A stretch of DNA of 64,000 nucleotides from CAWAND01 sp963797485 (lineage in GTDB: Bacteria > Chloroflexota > Anaerolineae > Anaerolineales > E44-bin32): positions 256,784-320,783 of the forward strand of contig CAWCPF010000001.1 in assembly GCA_963797485.1 (NCBI GenBank). Direction: 5' to 3'. This document shows positions 1-9,273 of the stretch, piece by piece. The notes beneath the pieces are model-generated. The model was given only the letters and a program-made list of their open reading frames with translations. It had not been told where the DNA came from and made no database searches. The number at the start of each line of letters is the position of its first letter. The first letter of the stretch is position 1. The translations under genes and the position numbers were made by a program.

Positions 1-897
1 GGCGACATGGGCGGCATTTGCGTGAGCCGCTGGACCTCACGCTGCGCCTTGGCGGCCACCTCATCGGGCAGGTCCAGATGATCGATCCGCTCGCGCAGTT
101 CCGAGATCTCCTGGCTCCAGATGTCAGTCTCGCCCAACTCGGTCTGGATGGCCTTCATTTGCTCGCGCAGGTACATCTCGCGCTGCGACCGATCGACCTC
201 GTTCTGTACCTGAGCATGGATATGGTCTTCAAGCTCGAGCACATCCAGCTCGCGGCCGAGCAGAACGCTCAGCCGCTGCAGGCGGGCCATCGGGTCGAAG
301 GTCTCGAGCAGCTCCTGCCGTTCGGCGATGGTGATGCTCAGGGCCGAGGCCACCAGATCCGCCAACCACCCCGGCTCTTCGATGTTCATGGCATAGACAT
401 AGGCTTCTTCGGGCAGGGTGCGGCTTAGCCGCACACAGCGTTCGAAGAGCGTCAAGACCGCCCGCATCAAGGCGATGTTCTCTTTCGTCCGGCGGTTGTT
501 CTCTTGGACCGGCCGAGCGCGCGCCCGGAGCACACCGTCGACGATGACATAACGCACGATCTCGACGCGCCGGCGGCCTTGAGTTCAGGATCGACATCGA
601 ACCGTCGGCCATCTGCATGGGGCGGCTCACCGCCAGCTCGGTCCCCACAGAGTACAAATCGCTCGAGGTCGGGTTTTCCACATGAGCATCAATCTGGGTC
701 ACGGCGATCATGGTCTCGCCATCCCGCGCCGATTCCTCGATCGCCGACAAGGTCGGCTCGTGATCGACGAACAGCGGTGTGACCATGTTGGGGTATACGA
801 CCACGTCTCGGACCGGCAGCACGGCGCACTCAATCAAGCCCTCATCGTCCATGAGGGCATTGTCGATGTCGTACAACTCGTCCGACCGGCGGTTCAT
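1..897 (-). CDS. lon: Lon protease, N-terminal part (cut by window edge, one frameshift)
   Basis: ATP-dependent serine protease that degrades misfolded and regulatory proteins in the cytoplasm. Only about 300 N-terminal residues are in the window; the AAA+ and protease domains lie beyond base 1. The reading begins with the LON substrate-binding domain (LPVRDVVVYPNMVTPLFV near residue 26) and continues into the helical region (WSQEISELRERIDHLDLP near the edge). The frame changes near base 582, where one extra base sits between the two halves; both sides fit Lon, so a sequencing indel is more likely than decay. The start is taken at 897 (MNRRSDELYD); an upstream in-frame ATG at 954 would overlap the folC stop. 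It lies 53 bases downstream of folC on the same strand, so co-transcription is likely. Confidence 0.9.
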
Positions 898-950
898 GCC
901 TTCGCCGAAGTCAGGTATCAGCTGGTGCGACCAGGTCGAAAACCAGGCGC

Positions 951-2313
951 TCAAGTTTGCTCCACTTCGAGGGGGGCGGCGCCCAGAGCCAGCCGCCCCG
1001 CTTGCCAGGCCTGCAGGACTTCACCCACCACAAACAGGCTTCCCGTGACGAGCACCACGCTGTTCTCGGACGCCTCCGCCAGGGCAGTCTGAACGGCCTG
1101 GGCCGCTGGAATGATCGCCTCCGCCTGCCGGTCCAGGGTGCCGGCTAGTGCCACCAGCGACTCCGCCGAGGCGGCACGCGGATGCCGGGCCTGGGTGAAG
1201 ATGACCCGCGAAGCCTGCGGGAGCAGTGCCCGCAACATCCCTTCCAGGTCTTTATCCTCCGAGGCTCCAAACACCAGGCTCATGGGACGATCAGGGTAGA
1301 CGGAAGCCGCCGTTTCCGCAAGCCGGCGGGCCGAGTCTCTGATTGTGAGCCGCATCCACCACCAGGCTGGGATCATGGCGAAGTATCTGAAAACGTCCTG
1401 GCCAATCCACCTCGGAGAATCCTTCGCGCAAGGCACGATCACTTAACGGGAGCCCGCGATCGCCCGCCAGATCCAGCGCGGCATATGCCACGGCGGCATT
1501 GTCCAGTTGATGGCGGCCGAGCAGCGGCATTCTCAGTCGGACCGGCGAACGGCCGTCGCCGGTCCGATACAACCTGAGGGACTGTCCGCTCACATCCTGG
1601 GCTTCGGGCTCCACAATCCAATCCACGCCAATCTCGGTCACCGGCGCCCCCACCTCGGCGGCGCGCACCAAAATGACACGTCGCGCCTCTTCCGGCTGGG
1701 GGGCAACCACCAAAGGCACGCCCGGCTTGAGGATACCGGCTTTTTCACCGGCAATGGCGCCAAGCGTGTTGCCCAGCAAATGGGTATGGTCGAACGAAAT
1801 GGACGTGATGGCCGTGACCAAGGGCTGGACAAGATTGGTGGCGTCCAGCCTGCCCCCCAGACCCACCTCGATCACGGCCGCCTCGACTTGCTGATGGGCA
1901 AAATACATGAACCCCAGCGCCGTGACCAGCTCGAAAGTTGTCAGGCCAGGAACGCCGGCGGCGTGAGCGGCGAGGTCGGAGGTCAGGCCGGCCACGTCGG
2001 CAGGGGGAATGGGGCTCCCGTTGATCCGGATTCTCTCTGTGAAGTCAACCAGGTGGGGAGACGTGTACAGGCCGGTGCGATAGCCCGCATGGGCAAGACA
2101 CGACGCCATCAGGGCGGCCACGGATCCCTTGCCCTTAGTCCCGGCAATATGCAGGGTTGGGTACCTGAGATGGGGTTCCGAGAGGCGGGCGAGCAGGTCA
2201 GCCATCCGGCCGAGGTCGAAGGCCTCTGCCGAATACCGGTCGCTTCTTTCTCGACTGTAATCTACGAAGCTGTAAAGGTAGTCGAGGGCTGTTTGATAAG
2301 AATTGATCTTCAT
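951..2313 (-). CDS. folC: Bifunctional folylpolyglutamate synthase/dihydrofolate synthase (one frameshift)
   Basis: Mur-ligase family enzyme that adds glutamate to dihydropteroate and folates, using ATP. The start ATG at 2313 gives MKINSYQTALDYLYSF, the usual N-terminus. The P-loop GTKGKGS is near residue 58, followed by SPHLVDFTERIRING, the GLGGRLDATN motif, and the FDHTHLLG..GEKAGILK block. After VVDAAHN (near base 1341) the frame changes by one extra base, and RDSARRLAETA continues the C-terminal Mur-ligase domain (FGASEDKD) to the stop at 951. Total about 453 residues, normal for FolC. The break falls inside the conserved DAAHN motif and the flanks read perfectly, so an assembly indel is the simplest explanation. 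lon follows on the same strand. Confidence 0.92.
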
Positions 2314-2370
2314 CGTGTTAGACCGGAATTCTAACCTCGCCAACGGTGGCCGACAAGAGACATGCTTCAC

Positions 2371-2399
2371 TTGTCTGGGACGGGCAATCGCGTTATCAT
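2371..2399 (+). promoter_or_regulatory. Sigma-70-type promoter of the phn transport operon
   Basis: TTGTCT (2371-2376), a 17-base spacer, then TATCAT (2394-2399). Expected transcript start is near 2406, leaving a leader of about 108 bases before phnD. It sits in the divergent gap after folC, pointing to phnD. Assignment rests on consensus and spacing only. Confidence 0.55.
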
Positions 2400-2513
2400 C
2401 GTGTACAAGATTCAACTTTGTGCCAGGAGGTGCCCTGCTAGAAGATACAAGACCCATGCCGGAGACGCAATTACGTCACCCACTTTGAACAATTCGAGGA
2501 GGAGCAACACGCA

Positions 2514-3530
2514 ATGCGAAACCATCGCCCGTTTTACGCGCTGAGCCTGATTGTGTTGGCTGCGCTGGTGCTAGGCGCCTGCGGACCTGCGGCCACGCCG
2601 ACCCAGGCACCCGCCCCGGCTGCCACCGAAGCGCCGACCATGGCGCCTGAGCCCACCGAAACCCCATCCACCTTGGGGACGGCCGACGACCCGATTGTGG
2701 TTGCCTTCGAGCCGTCCGCCACCTCACAAGAGATCACGGCTGGCGGACAGGCACTGCTTGACCTGCTGTCCCAAGAGACCGGGCTAACCTTCAAGGGTGT
2801 GATCCCGACCTCTTATGCGGCGCTGACCGAAGCCATGGGCTCCGGCAATGCTCAGATCGGCTGGATGGCGACCTTCGCCTACATCCTGGCCCATCAGCAG
2901 GGCTATGCCGATGTGTCCTTGATCACCAACCGCTTCGGGTCCGACCATTACGGCTCACAGTTCATCGCCAACGTGTCCTCGGGCTTCACGCCGGCCCCGA
3001 ACACGCCAGCCACCGAGGCCGATCTGCCCACCCTGCTGCAGTTCAAGGGCATGACCCCGTGCTTCGCCGATGAACAGTCGACTTCCGGTCACGTGATCCC
3101 GGTCATCTTCCTCAAGAAGGCCGGGCTGACCGATGCCGACATCCCCGATCCGGTCTATGCAGGCGGCCACACTCAGGTTGTGCAGGCTGTCTATGACGGC
3201 GGCATCTGCGACTACGGCGCCACCTTCGTGGATGCGCGCTCCAGCGTCGCCACCGACCACCCCGACGTGAACGACAAGGTGGTGGTGATCTACCAGACCG
3301 AGGCGATCATCCCCAACGACAACATGTCCTTCGCCCCGGATATGCCGCAGGATCTGCGCGACCAGGTCACGGCTGCCATGCTCAAGATCGCCGATACCGA
3401 AGATGGCAAGACGGCGCTCAACGACCTGTACCAGATCGGCGGGCTTGTTCCGGTTGATGATACGGCCTACGATACCTTCCGCTCCTATCTGGAAGCTTCG
3501 GGCATCGATCTCAGCCAATACGTGAAGTAG
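2514..3530 (+). CDS. phnD: Phosphate/phosphite/phosphonate ABC transporter substrate-binding lipoprotein
   Basis: Captures a phosphonate or related oxyanion outside the membrane and passes it to the PhnE permeases. The protein has 338 residues. It starts with a lipoprotein signal (LIVLAALVLGAC, lipid-modified Cys at residue 23), then a Thr/Pro/Ala-rich linker to about residue 58, then a PhnD-type type 2 periplasmic-binding fold. The family signature CFADEQSTSGHVIP is around residues 183-196, and GGHTQVVQAVYDGGICDYG follows. The start ATG at 2514 is preceded by a strong GAGGAGGAG ribosome site. It is the first gene of phnDCEE. No C-P lyase or phosphonatase is in the window, so the exact substrate is unknown. 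Confidence 0.92.
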   Translation: MRNHRPFYALSLIVLAALVLGACGPAATPTQAPAPAATEAPTMAPEPTETPSTLGTADDPIVVAFEPSATSQEITAGGQALLDLLSQETGLTFKGVIPTSYAALTEAMGSGNAQIGWMATFAYILAHQQGYADVSLITNRFGSDHYGSQFIANVSSGFTPAPNTPATEADLPTLLQFKGMTPCFADEQSTSGHVIPVIFLKKAGLTDADIPDPVYAGGHTQVVQAVYDGGICDYGATFVDARSSVATDHPDVNDKVVVIYQTEAIIPNDNMSFAPDMPQDLRDQVTAAMLKIADTEDGKTALNDLYQIGGLVPVDDTAYDTFRSYLEASGIDLSQYVK

Positions 3531-3546
3531 GCACAGGCCAGTAGAT

Positions 3547-3586
3547 ATCGAGGGGAGAAAAGCGACCCTTTTCTCCCCTCGATTTT
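3547..3586 (+). terminator. Intercistronic terminator-like hairpin between phnD and phnC
   Basis: A perfect 16-bp stem (3547-3562 with 3568-3583) and 5-base loop is followed by a short T run. It lies 17 bases after the phnD stop and before phnC. In transporter operons such hairpins commonly stabilise or partly terminate the message so the binding protein is made in excess; that role here is inferred. Confidence 0.75.
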
Positions 3587-3608
3587 CGTCCTAGAGGGAG
3601 GTGTCCGC

Positions 3609-4382
3609 TTGCTCCGAGTTGAACATCTCACCAAGGTCTATCCCAGTGGAACCGTGGCCCTCAAGGATGTGAGTTTTACGGTCGAAGACCGCGAGTTCTT
3701 GGTCATCATCGGTCTCTCGGGCTCGGGCAAGTCCACCCTATTGCGCTGCATCAACCGCCTGATCGAACCCACCGAAGGGCGCATCCTGCTGGATGACGTG
3801 GACGTCACAGCGGCCTCCCCGGCGGAGCTCCGGCGATTACGGCGCCAGATCGGGATGGTGTTTCAACAGTTCAATCTCGTCAAGCGCAGCAGCGTGATGA
3901 CCAATGTGCTCTCCGGCAGACTGGGATACGCCAACCCGCTGATGAGCTTGATGGGGATTTGGCCCAGAGCGGATCGCGAGCGCGCCGTCCAAGCGTTGGA
4001 TCGGGTCGGTATCGCGGACAAGGCCCAGGCGCGGGCAGACACGCTCTCAGGCGGACAGCAGCAACGCGTGGGCATCGCCCGCTCCCTCATGCAGGAACCC
4101 AAACTGATGCTGGCCGACGAACCGGTCGCCTCACTGGATCCTGTGCTTTCTCATTCCATCCTCAAATATCTCGAACTACTCAACAAAGAGGGCATCACGG
4201 TCCTGTGCAGTTTGCATTTCCTCGACCTGGTCCACCGCTATGCCACTCGCGTGATCGCCCTGAAAGACGGAGTTAAGGTCTTTGAGGGACTCCCCAAGGA
4301 GATCGACCGAGCCAAGTTCAAAGAGATCTACGGGGAAGAAGCCCAGGAAGTTCGCGCCACGGAAGTTGTCGAGGGCGGCTAG
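3609..4382 (+). CDS. phnC: Phosphonate-type ABC transporter ATP-binding protein
   Basis: ATPase subunit that powers phosphonate/phosphite import. It has 257 residues with all nucleotide-binding motifs: Walker A GLSGSGKST (about 35-43), Q-loop in MVFQQFN, signature LSGGQQQR (about 147), Walker B LMLADEP, the D-loop SLDP and a switch His in CSLHFLD. The start is TTG at 3609, chosen because GGGAGGT (3596-3602) lies at proper spacing and the protein begins LLRVEHLTKVYPSGT as PhnC does. The next gene starts 2 bases after its stop, so the two are translationally coupled. Confidence 0.93.
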   Translation: MLRVEHLTKVYPSGTVALKDVSFTVEDREFLVIIGLSGSGKSTLLRCINRLIEPTEGRILLDDVDVTAASPAELRRLRRQIGMVFQQFNLVKRSSVMTNVLSGRLGYANPLMSLMGIWPRADRERAVQALDRVGIADKAQARADTLSGGQQQRVGIARSLMQEPKLMLADEPVASLDPVLSHSILKYLELLNKEGITVLCSLHFLDLVHRYATRVIALKDGVKVFEGLPKEIDRAKFKEIYGEEAQEVRATEVVEGG

Positions 4383-4384
4383 GC

Positions 4385-5788
4385 ATGGCGGGGTCGTCAG
4401 CCTCCGGTCCATCCCATCGGTCAGCCTGGATCGCCGCCCTGCTGTCTGTCGTCCTGCCCGGGGCAGGACAGTTTTATGCCGGCCGTCGCGGCCGCGGCTT
4501 CTCGATCTTTCTCAGCACGGGCATCATGCTCCTGATTGCTGTCTGGTACCAGGTCCCGGCGTGGTACGCCGCCCCGGCGGTCGCCTGGATATGGGGTGTG
4601 TGGGACGCCATCGGCGCGGTTGAGGGCAAGCTGCGCTCCGTCTTCCTTCCGATGGCAGCCTTGCTGGTCATGGGCTATGGAATTGGCTGGCAGATTACCG
4701 AGATCGATTTTCCGGCCCTGGCCAGGAATATCGACCGAGCCCAATCCATCCTGCGCCCCATGCTGAGGCCGGACTTCATCACTCGCGAAGAGATCACGCA
4801 AAGAGGCTGGGCGCCGGTGGAAGTCCCTTGCGGACCGAATCCCCCGGCCTCCTCCAATACCATCGACGGCATCACGGTGGAGCTATCACCGAACTGCGGC
4901 AGTCTTAAGGATACGTTGAACGTGCACGCAAGCGGGTTGTGGCCGGACACCAATACGCTGGTACAGTGGTCGACCCCAATTGGCGACCGGCTGCCTCTCG
5001 GTGAGGGTTTCATCACCAATCTGAACGTGGCCTCGGACGGGGAAGGGAATTTCGACCTCACGATTCAGATCCCGCCAAGTGCGCTTTCAGCCGCGCCCGA
5101 CCCCACCCTGCCGCTCGAACACCGGGTTTATCTCACACAGGCCTTGCCTCAGCCGGGCTTCAAGCTTTCCAAGAATGGCGAATACGTCGCCGTGGGTATC
5201 GTCCAAACGCTGTTTCTGGCTTTGATGTCGACCACCTTCGGCACGCTGGGGGCGATTCCCATAAGCTTCCTGGCCGCCAGGAATTTGATGGCTGGAAATC
5301 CGATCACCTTGATCGTTTACACGCTGGCGCGCACCCTCCTCAATATCATACGATCCATCGAACCCTTGATCATCGCCATCATCTTTGTGGTCATTGTCGG
5401 CTTGGGTCCGTTCGCAGGCGTCATCGCTATAAGTTTGCACACGATCGCCGCCCTGGCCAAACTGTACTCCGAAGTCATCGAGGGCATCGACCCCGGGCCC
5501 TTGGAAGCCATTCGGGCGGTGGGCGGGACCTGGCTGCAGATGGTCCGCTATGGAGTAGTGCCCCAGATTGTGCCGCCTTTCGCCTCCTTCACCCTGTTCC
5601 GCTGGGATATCAATGTCCGCACATCAACCATCATTGGGTTTGTCGGCGGAGGCGGGATTGGTTTCTATCTGTACCAATGGATCATCAAAGGCGATTACCG
5701 GGCTGTAAGCGCGTCCTTCATCGCCATCGCCGTGATCGTCATCGTGCTCGATTTTGTCAGCGCCAGGGTCAGGGCCAGGCTGGTATAG
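4385..5788 (+). CDS. phnE: PhnE-type ABC permease with an N-terminal membrane segment pair and a large outer domain
   Basis: Membrane channel subunit of the phosphonate-type importer. At 467 residues it is much longer than ordinary PhnE (about 260-290). Residues 1-100 form hydrophobic segments; about 105-250 is a soluble, presumably extracytoplasmic region with two cysteines (VPCGPNPP, LSPNCGSLKDT) and beta-rich text. From about 265 the BPD_transp_1 permease domain begins (GIVQTLFLALMSTTFGTLGA) and contains the EAA loop LEAIRAVGGTWLQMVRYG. The next permease shares the same plan. Start ATG 4385 follows phnC by 2 bases. Confidence 0.88.
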   Translation: MAGSSASGPSHRSAWIAALLSVVLPGAGQFYAGRRGRGFSIFLSTGIMLLIAVWYQVPAWYAAPAVAWIWGVWDAIGAVEGKLRSVFLPMAALLVMGYGIGWQITEIDFPALARNIDRAQSILRPMLRPDFITREEITQRGWAPVEVPCGPNPPASSNTIDGITVELSPNCGSLKDTLNVHASGLWPDTNTLVQWSTPIGDRLPLGEGFITNLNVASDGEGNFDLTIQIPPSALSAAPDPTLPLEHRVYLTQALPQPGFKLSKNGEYVAVGIVQTLFLALMSTTFGTLGAIPISFLAARNLMAGNPITLIVYTLARTLLNIIRSIEPLIIAIIFVVIVGLGPFAGVIAISLHTIAALAKLYSEVIEGIDPGPLEAIRAVGGTWLQMVRYGVVPQIVPPFASFTLFRWDINVRTSTIIGFVGGGGIGFYLYQWIIKGDYRAVSASFIAIAVIVIVLDFVSARVRARLV

Positions 5789-5789
5789 C

Positions 5790-6936
5790 ATGCAACCCCG
5801 CGAATTCAGCACTCGACGTTGGTTCGTCACGGCTTTCCTGGTCATCCTGGCCATTGCCGCGTATGTCGTTGGCTACCGGGTCACCGAGATCAACCCTACC
5901 AAGCTGCTGACCTCGCTCCCGAAGAGCCAGAAGATCCTGACGGCCTTGATCCACCCGGACCTGTTCACGCGCGAGACCGTCGACACCACCATCGATGTCG
6001 TCTTCCCGGTCCCGTGTGGATCGATCGAGCCCGCGCAAGCCTCTCAATTCCGGTCCTCGGATCGTGGCCAGCCCCGCTTGCGCCAATCCAGGTGACGTGG
6101 TCACCATCCAGGGTATGGACATGGCGGCCGACAACCAGGTCAAGCTTCAGTGGCTGCTGCCCACCGGGAACACCTTGTTCTCGAAATTGGCAACCACCGA
6201 TGCCAGCGGGAGTTTCACGGCGCAGGTCGAAGTCCGCCCGATCACGGCGATCACCGATGGAACCCCCAGTCATCTGCAGGCCTTGACGGCTGTCCCGTTC
6301 GGGAAACTGATCCCAAGCCAGGCGATGACCGATGTCTTCAACAACATCATGGTGACGATCTTCATGGCGTTGTTGGCCACGACCGCCGGGACCATCGTCG
6401 CCGCGCCGATCAGCTTCCTGGCGGCGCGCAACATCATGGCGCGCAACTGGCTGGGGACGACGGTCTATGGCGTGGTCCGTGCCATCCTGAACATCACTCG
6501 CTCTTATGACTCGCTGGTGCTGGCAACCGTGTTCGCGTTGTGGGTTGGCTTTGGTGCCTTTGCTGGCGTGATGGCCTTGACCGTGATCACGGTGGCGTCA
6601 CTGGGCAAGCTCTTCTCCGAAGCGGTTGAGAGCATTGACCCGGGCCCCATCGAGGCCGTGGCGGCTACGGGAGCGACCGCGGTGGAAGTGGTGCGCTATG
6701 CGGTCGTGCCTCAGGTCATCCCGGATTTCATCAGCTACATTATCTACCATTGGGACATCAACGTCCGCATCAGCACCATTCTGGGATTTGTGGGAGGCGG
6801 CGGTATCGGCTTCTATCTCAGCCAGCGCATCAACGTGCTCGAGTACCGCAAGGCCGCCACGGCCATCTGGGCCATCGTCGTCGTCGTTTGGGCCATGGAT
6901 TTCCTGAGCGCCGAGATCCGCAAGCGCTACACCTAA
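5790..6936 (+). CDS. phnE: Second PhnE-type ABC permease with outer domain (one frameshift)
   Basis: Second membrane channel subunit, paralogous to its upstream neighbour; the two probably form a heterodimeric permease with PhnC. Start ATG 5790 overlaps the region just after the upstream stop. The reading MQPREFSTRRWFVTAF has one membrane helix, then the shared outer domain (VPCGSIEPAQAS ... SPACANPGDVVTIQGMD), then the permease domain with EAVAATGATAVEVVRYAVVPQ as EAA loop and the FVGGGGIGFYL motif seen also in the partner. The frame moves by one extra base near 6047, inside the outer domain; both sides align with the paralogue, so one gene is intended. Confidence 0.86.
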
Positions 6937-6977
6937 CCCACGCATCCGCCGGCCGGTTCGCCCCCTTCACATCCCGG

Positions 6978-6986
6978 TGATATAAT
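6978..6986 (+). promoter_or_regulatory. Extended -10 promoter of the HNH gene
   Basis: TGA-TATAAT (6978-6986) is an extended -10 element. No good -35 is visible at 16-18 bases. The transcript would begin near 6993, about 15 bases before the ATG. Confidence 0.5.
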
Positions 6987-7007
6987 CCCGCCCAAGTTTT
7001 TAGGCCT

Positions 7008-7520
7008 ATGTTCACCATCGAAACAGCAGTGCTCGTTCTGAACGCCAATTTCGAGCCGCTTAATGTGTGCTCGACTCGCCGTGCATTGGGCCTGTTGATC
7101 TCGGGCAAAGCGGAAATGCTGCTCAACGGCCGGGGCACAATCCAAACCGTCCGCCGTGCCTACCCACGGCCATCGATCATCCGGCTTGAGTACATGATTA
7201 AGCGGCCCCGTCCGCGGGTCAGGCTAAGCAAACGTGAGATCTTCCGCCGAGACCACTACACCTGTCAGTACTGCGGAGCCCAGGGGAGCCACCTGACGCT
7301 GGATCACGTTGTTCCCCGGCACCTAGGTGGCGAGCATACCTGGGACAACCTGGTCACCGCGTGTGCCCAATGCAACTTGAAAAAAGGGGGACGAACGCTT
7401 CAGAAAGCGCATATGCAGCTGCGCCTGACGCCGGCCGAGCCTCACCCCACGGCCAACTACATGTTCGGCGCTCACCTGGCCGACAATCAATCTTGGGCGC
7501 CCTACCTGGAGGGCTGGTAG
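7008..7520 (+). CDS. HNH endonuclease family protein
   Basis: A 170-residue protein with a zinc-bound HNH nuclease fold in its second half. Residues 85-88 are CQYC, followed by LTLDHVVPRHLGGEHTWDNL (the H-N-H core) and CAQC at about 119-122, so four cysteines can bind zinc. The first 70 residues (VLVLNANFEPLNVCSTRRA) are the conserved N-terminal region of the common bacterial stand-alone HNH family. Its cellular role is not established. The 3' end overlaps by 19 bases with the convergent gene ending at 7502. Confidence 0.9.
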   Translation: MFTIETAVLVLNANFEPLNVCSTRRALGLLISGKAEMLLNGRGTIQTVRRAYPRPSIIRLEYMIKRPRPRVRLSKREIFRRDHYTCQYCGAQGSHLTLDHVVPRHLGGEHTWDNLVTACAQCNLKKGGRTLQKAHMQLRLTPAEPHPTANYMFGAHLADNQSWAPYLEGW

Positions 7521-8639
7521 CCCTCGCTCCGCGCCAGCTTCAGGACATCCAACCACGCCATCAACGCACCCCCGACGACCCCCTGACCTCCGGTCACAAT
7601 CGGAATGGGTGAGTCCAGAATCGCCTCCGTGAGCGCCCTGAGCTGAGCGTCCTGGATTTCCCCAACTCTGCCCAGATCGCTCGCCAGCCGATCAGCGTCG
7701 CTCGGCCATGCGCGGCGGTGCGCCATCCAAACCCGGGTGTCCCACAGCACGCCTTGAACCGTTTCGGCCAATAAGTCCAGTGTGTGCCTGGGCCCCCATG
7801 TGTTCACGGCCTCGCCTATAAGGGAGCGCACTGCCCCGGCGGCCAACCTTCCGCTGGCGACCATGCCGCGCTCCTCGACAAACGCCCGGACCCAAATCGA
7901 GCGCTCCGCTTCAAGCCGCCCCCAGACGGTTGATGAAGCTCGGCCAATGATGGCCAGGCTGTCGCCTGCGGCGCTCAAGGCGCCCTCAAGCGCCGCCACC
8001 CGCCGGCGCAGATTTTCATCCAGCGTGGAGGCCGCCGCCCGGAGCTCGTCGCCTGCGCCTGGATGGCGGGCAACAAAGGCGACGTCCGCGGGTGTATCGA
8101 GGTCGGCCCGGTACAACGTTTCGGCCGGCATACTCTCGATCTGGTAACCTCCTTCGTGAGACAGCACCCAGCCGGCCATGTTGTCCTTGGGGAGCCTGTC
8201 GGCCACGGCCTGGAGCCCGGAGGTATCATTCAGGACCATCCAATCGGTGGAGTGCAGGTTGTTGACCAAGCCAGACCTCTGCGGAAGCTCGCGGGCCTGA
8301 TCGAAGAGGCTGGATAGGACGGAGGCCGACAACAAGGGCGCGCTGGCGGCGCCGAAATAGGCCAGGCGCTTCCAGCCCTTGGACGCCACAAGCCCGGCCA
8401 GCCTTGATCCGAAGTGGAATTCCCCGGCGCACTCCCGGGCCGCTGGCGGCCCCGAACTGTTCGAATGCCGGCATGTCCTCGGATGGTGCCACAACCAGCA
8501 GGTCCAAACCGGGGATGTCCCCCAGGCGGCGGCACAAGTCCAAAGCGGCCGATTTTTGTGCGGCCGCCATCCACCTTTCAGCGGAGCTGGCTCCGGAAGG
8601 AGCCAGCATTACCAGCACGGGAAACCTCTTCACCGCCAC
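7502..8639 (-). CDS. Uncharacterised protein, possible nucleotidyltransferase-like fold (one frameshift)
   Basis: I do not recognise a named family. About 378 residues are read from GTG 8639 (VAVKRFPVLVMLAPSGA) to 7502, with one frame change near 8445-8465, inside the segment after EDMPAFEQFGAAS. The first 180 residues alternate hydrophobic strands and helices (LDLLVVAPSEDM, RLAYFGAASAPLL, WVLSHEGGYQIESMPA) and end with YRADLDTPADVAFVARHPG, which resembles the D-x-D-T-P-x-D motif closing MobA/CofC-like nucleotidyltransferases. The remainder is helical and ends in GGQGVVGGALMAWLDVL. The family resemblance is weak and the function unknown. It is followed on the same strand by nothing in range and faces the HNH gene tail to tail. 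Confidence 0.6.
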
Positions 8640-8684
8640 ATCCTTCCCGGCGCTCGCGGTTATCTGAGCGCCGGGGGTTGACCC

Positions 8685-9254
8685 TTAGATGACATCCGTC
8701 TCGATCAAACCGAAAGTTCCGTCCCGCCTTCGGTAAAGCACATTCACGCGCCCACTCTCGCCGTCCAGGTAGACAAAGAAACCCTCGTGCCCCAGAAGAT
8801 CCATTTGCTCGATGGCCTCGTCTTCATCCATCGGCGCCAAGGCAAAGCGCTTACGACGGACGATGCGCCCTTCGATTTGGGCTTCGCCGGGTTCGGCTTC
8901 GGATTCGGACGGGACGACCACCGCCTCAGCCGCGCTGCGCCCATCCCCCCGAGGATCCCAATGGCGACCCTTGTAGCGGTCAATTTGGCGAATGATCTTG
9001 TCCATGGCCGCGTCGACCGATACTTGCATATCCTTACTGCGCTCTTCGGCTCGAAGCTGAATGCCCTTGCCCCGGATCGTCAATTGCGCCACCTGGCGAT
9101 CAGCCACGCGGCGCGCCGTCTTGGCGTAGCTCAAGTCCACGATGGCTTCGTCGAGCACGTCGAGATACTTGGGCAGCTTTGTGACCTTCTCGGTCACGTA
9201 GTCCTTGAACTTATCTGTGGGCTCGAAGTGATGGGCATTGATTTGGATTCTCAT
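8685..9254 (-). CDS. hpf: Ribosome hibernation-promoting factor, long form
   Basis: Binds the 30S decoding region and drives 100S ribosome dimer formation during slow growth. The start ATG 9254 gives MRIQINAHHFEPTDKFKDYV, the HPF/RaiA N-terminus; an in-frame ATG at 9272 is less likely. Residues 1-100 are the RaiA domain, 100-130 an acidic linker (ESEAEPGEAQ), and 130-189 the long-form C-terminal dimerisation domain (RRKRFALAPMDEDEAIEQM, LLGHEGFFVYLDGESGRVNV). comF ends 20 bases upstream on the same strand. Confidence 0.95.
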   Translation of the reverse strand: MRIQINAHHFEPTDKFKDYVTEKVTKLPKYLDVLDEAIVDLSYAKTARRVADRQVAQLTIRGKGIQLRAEERSKDMQVSVDAAMDKIIRQIDRYKGRHWDPRGDGRSAAEAVVVPSESEAEPGEAQIEGRIVRRKRFALAPMDEDEAIEQMDLLGHEGFFVYLDGESGRVNVLYRRRDGTFGLIETDVI

Positions 9255-9273
9255 ACTCCCGATGGCCTCCATG

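Noticed and set aside
1..2313. lon and folC as pseudogenes
   Set aside because: Each has a single one-base shift with fully conserved flanks, consistent with sequencing error.
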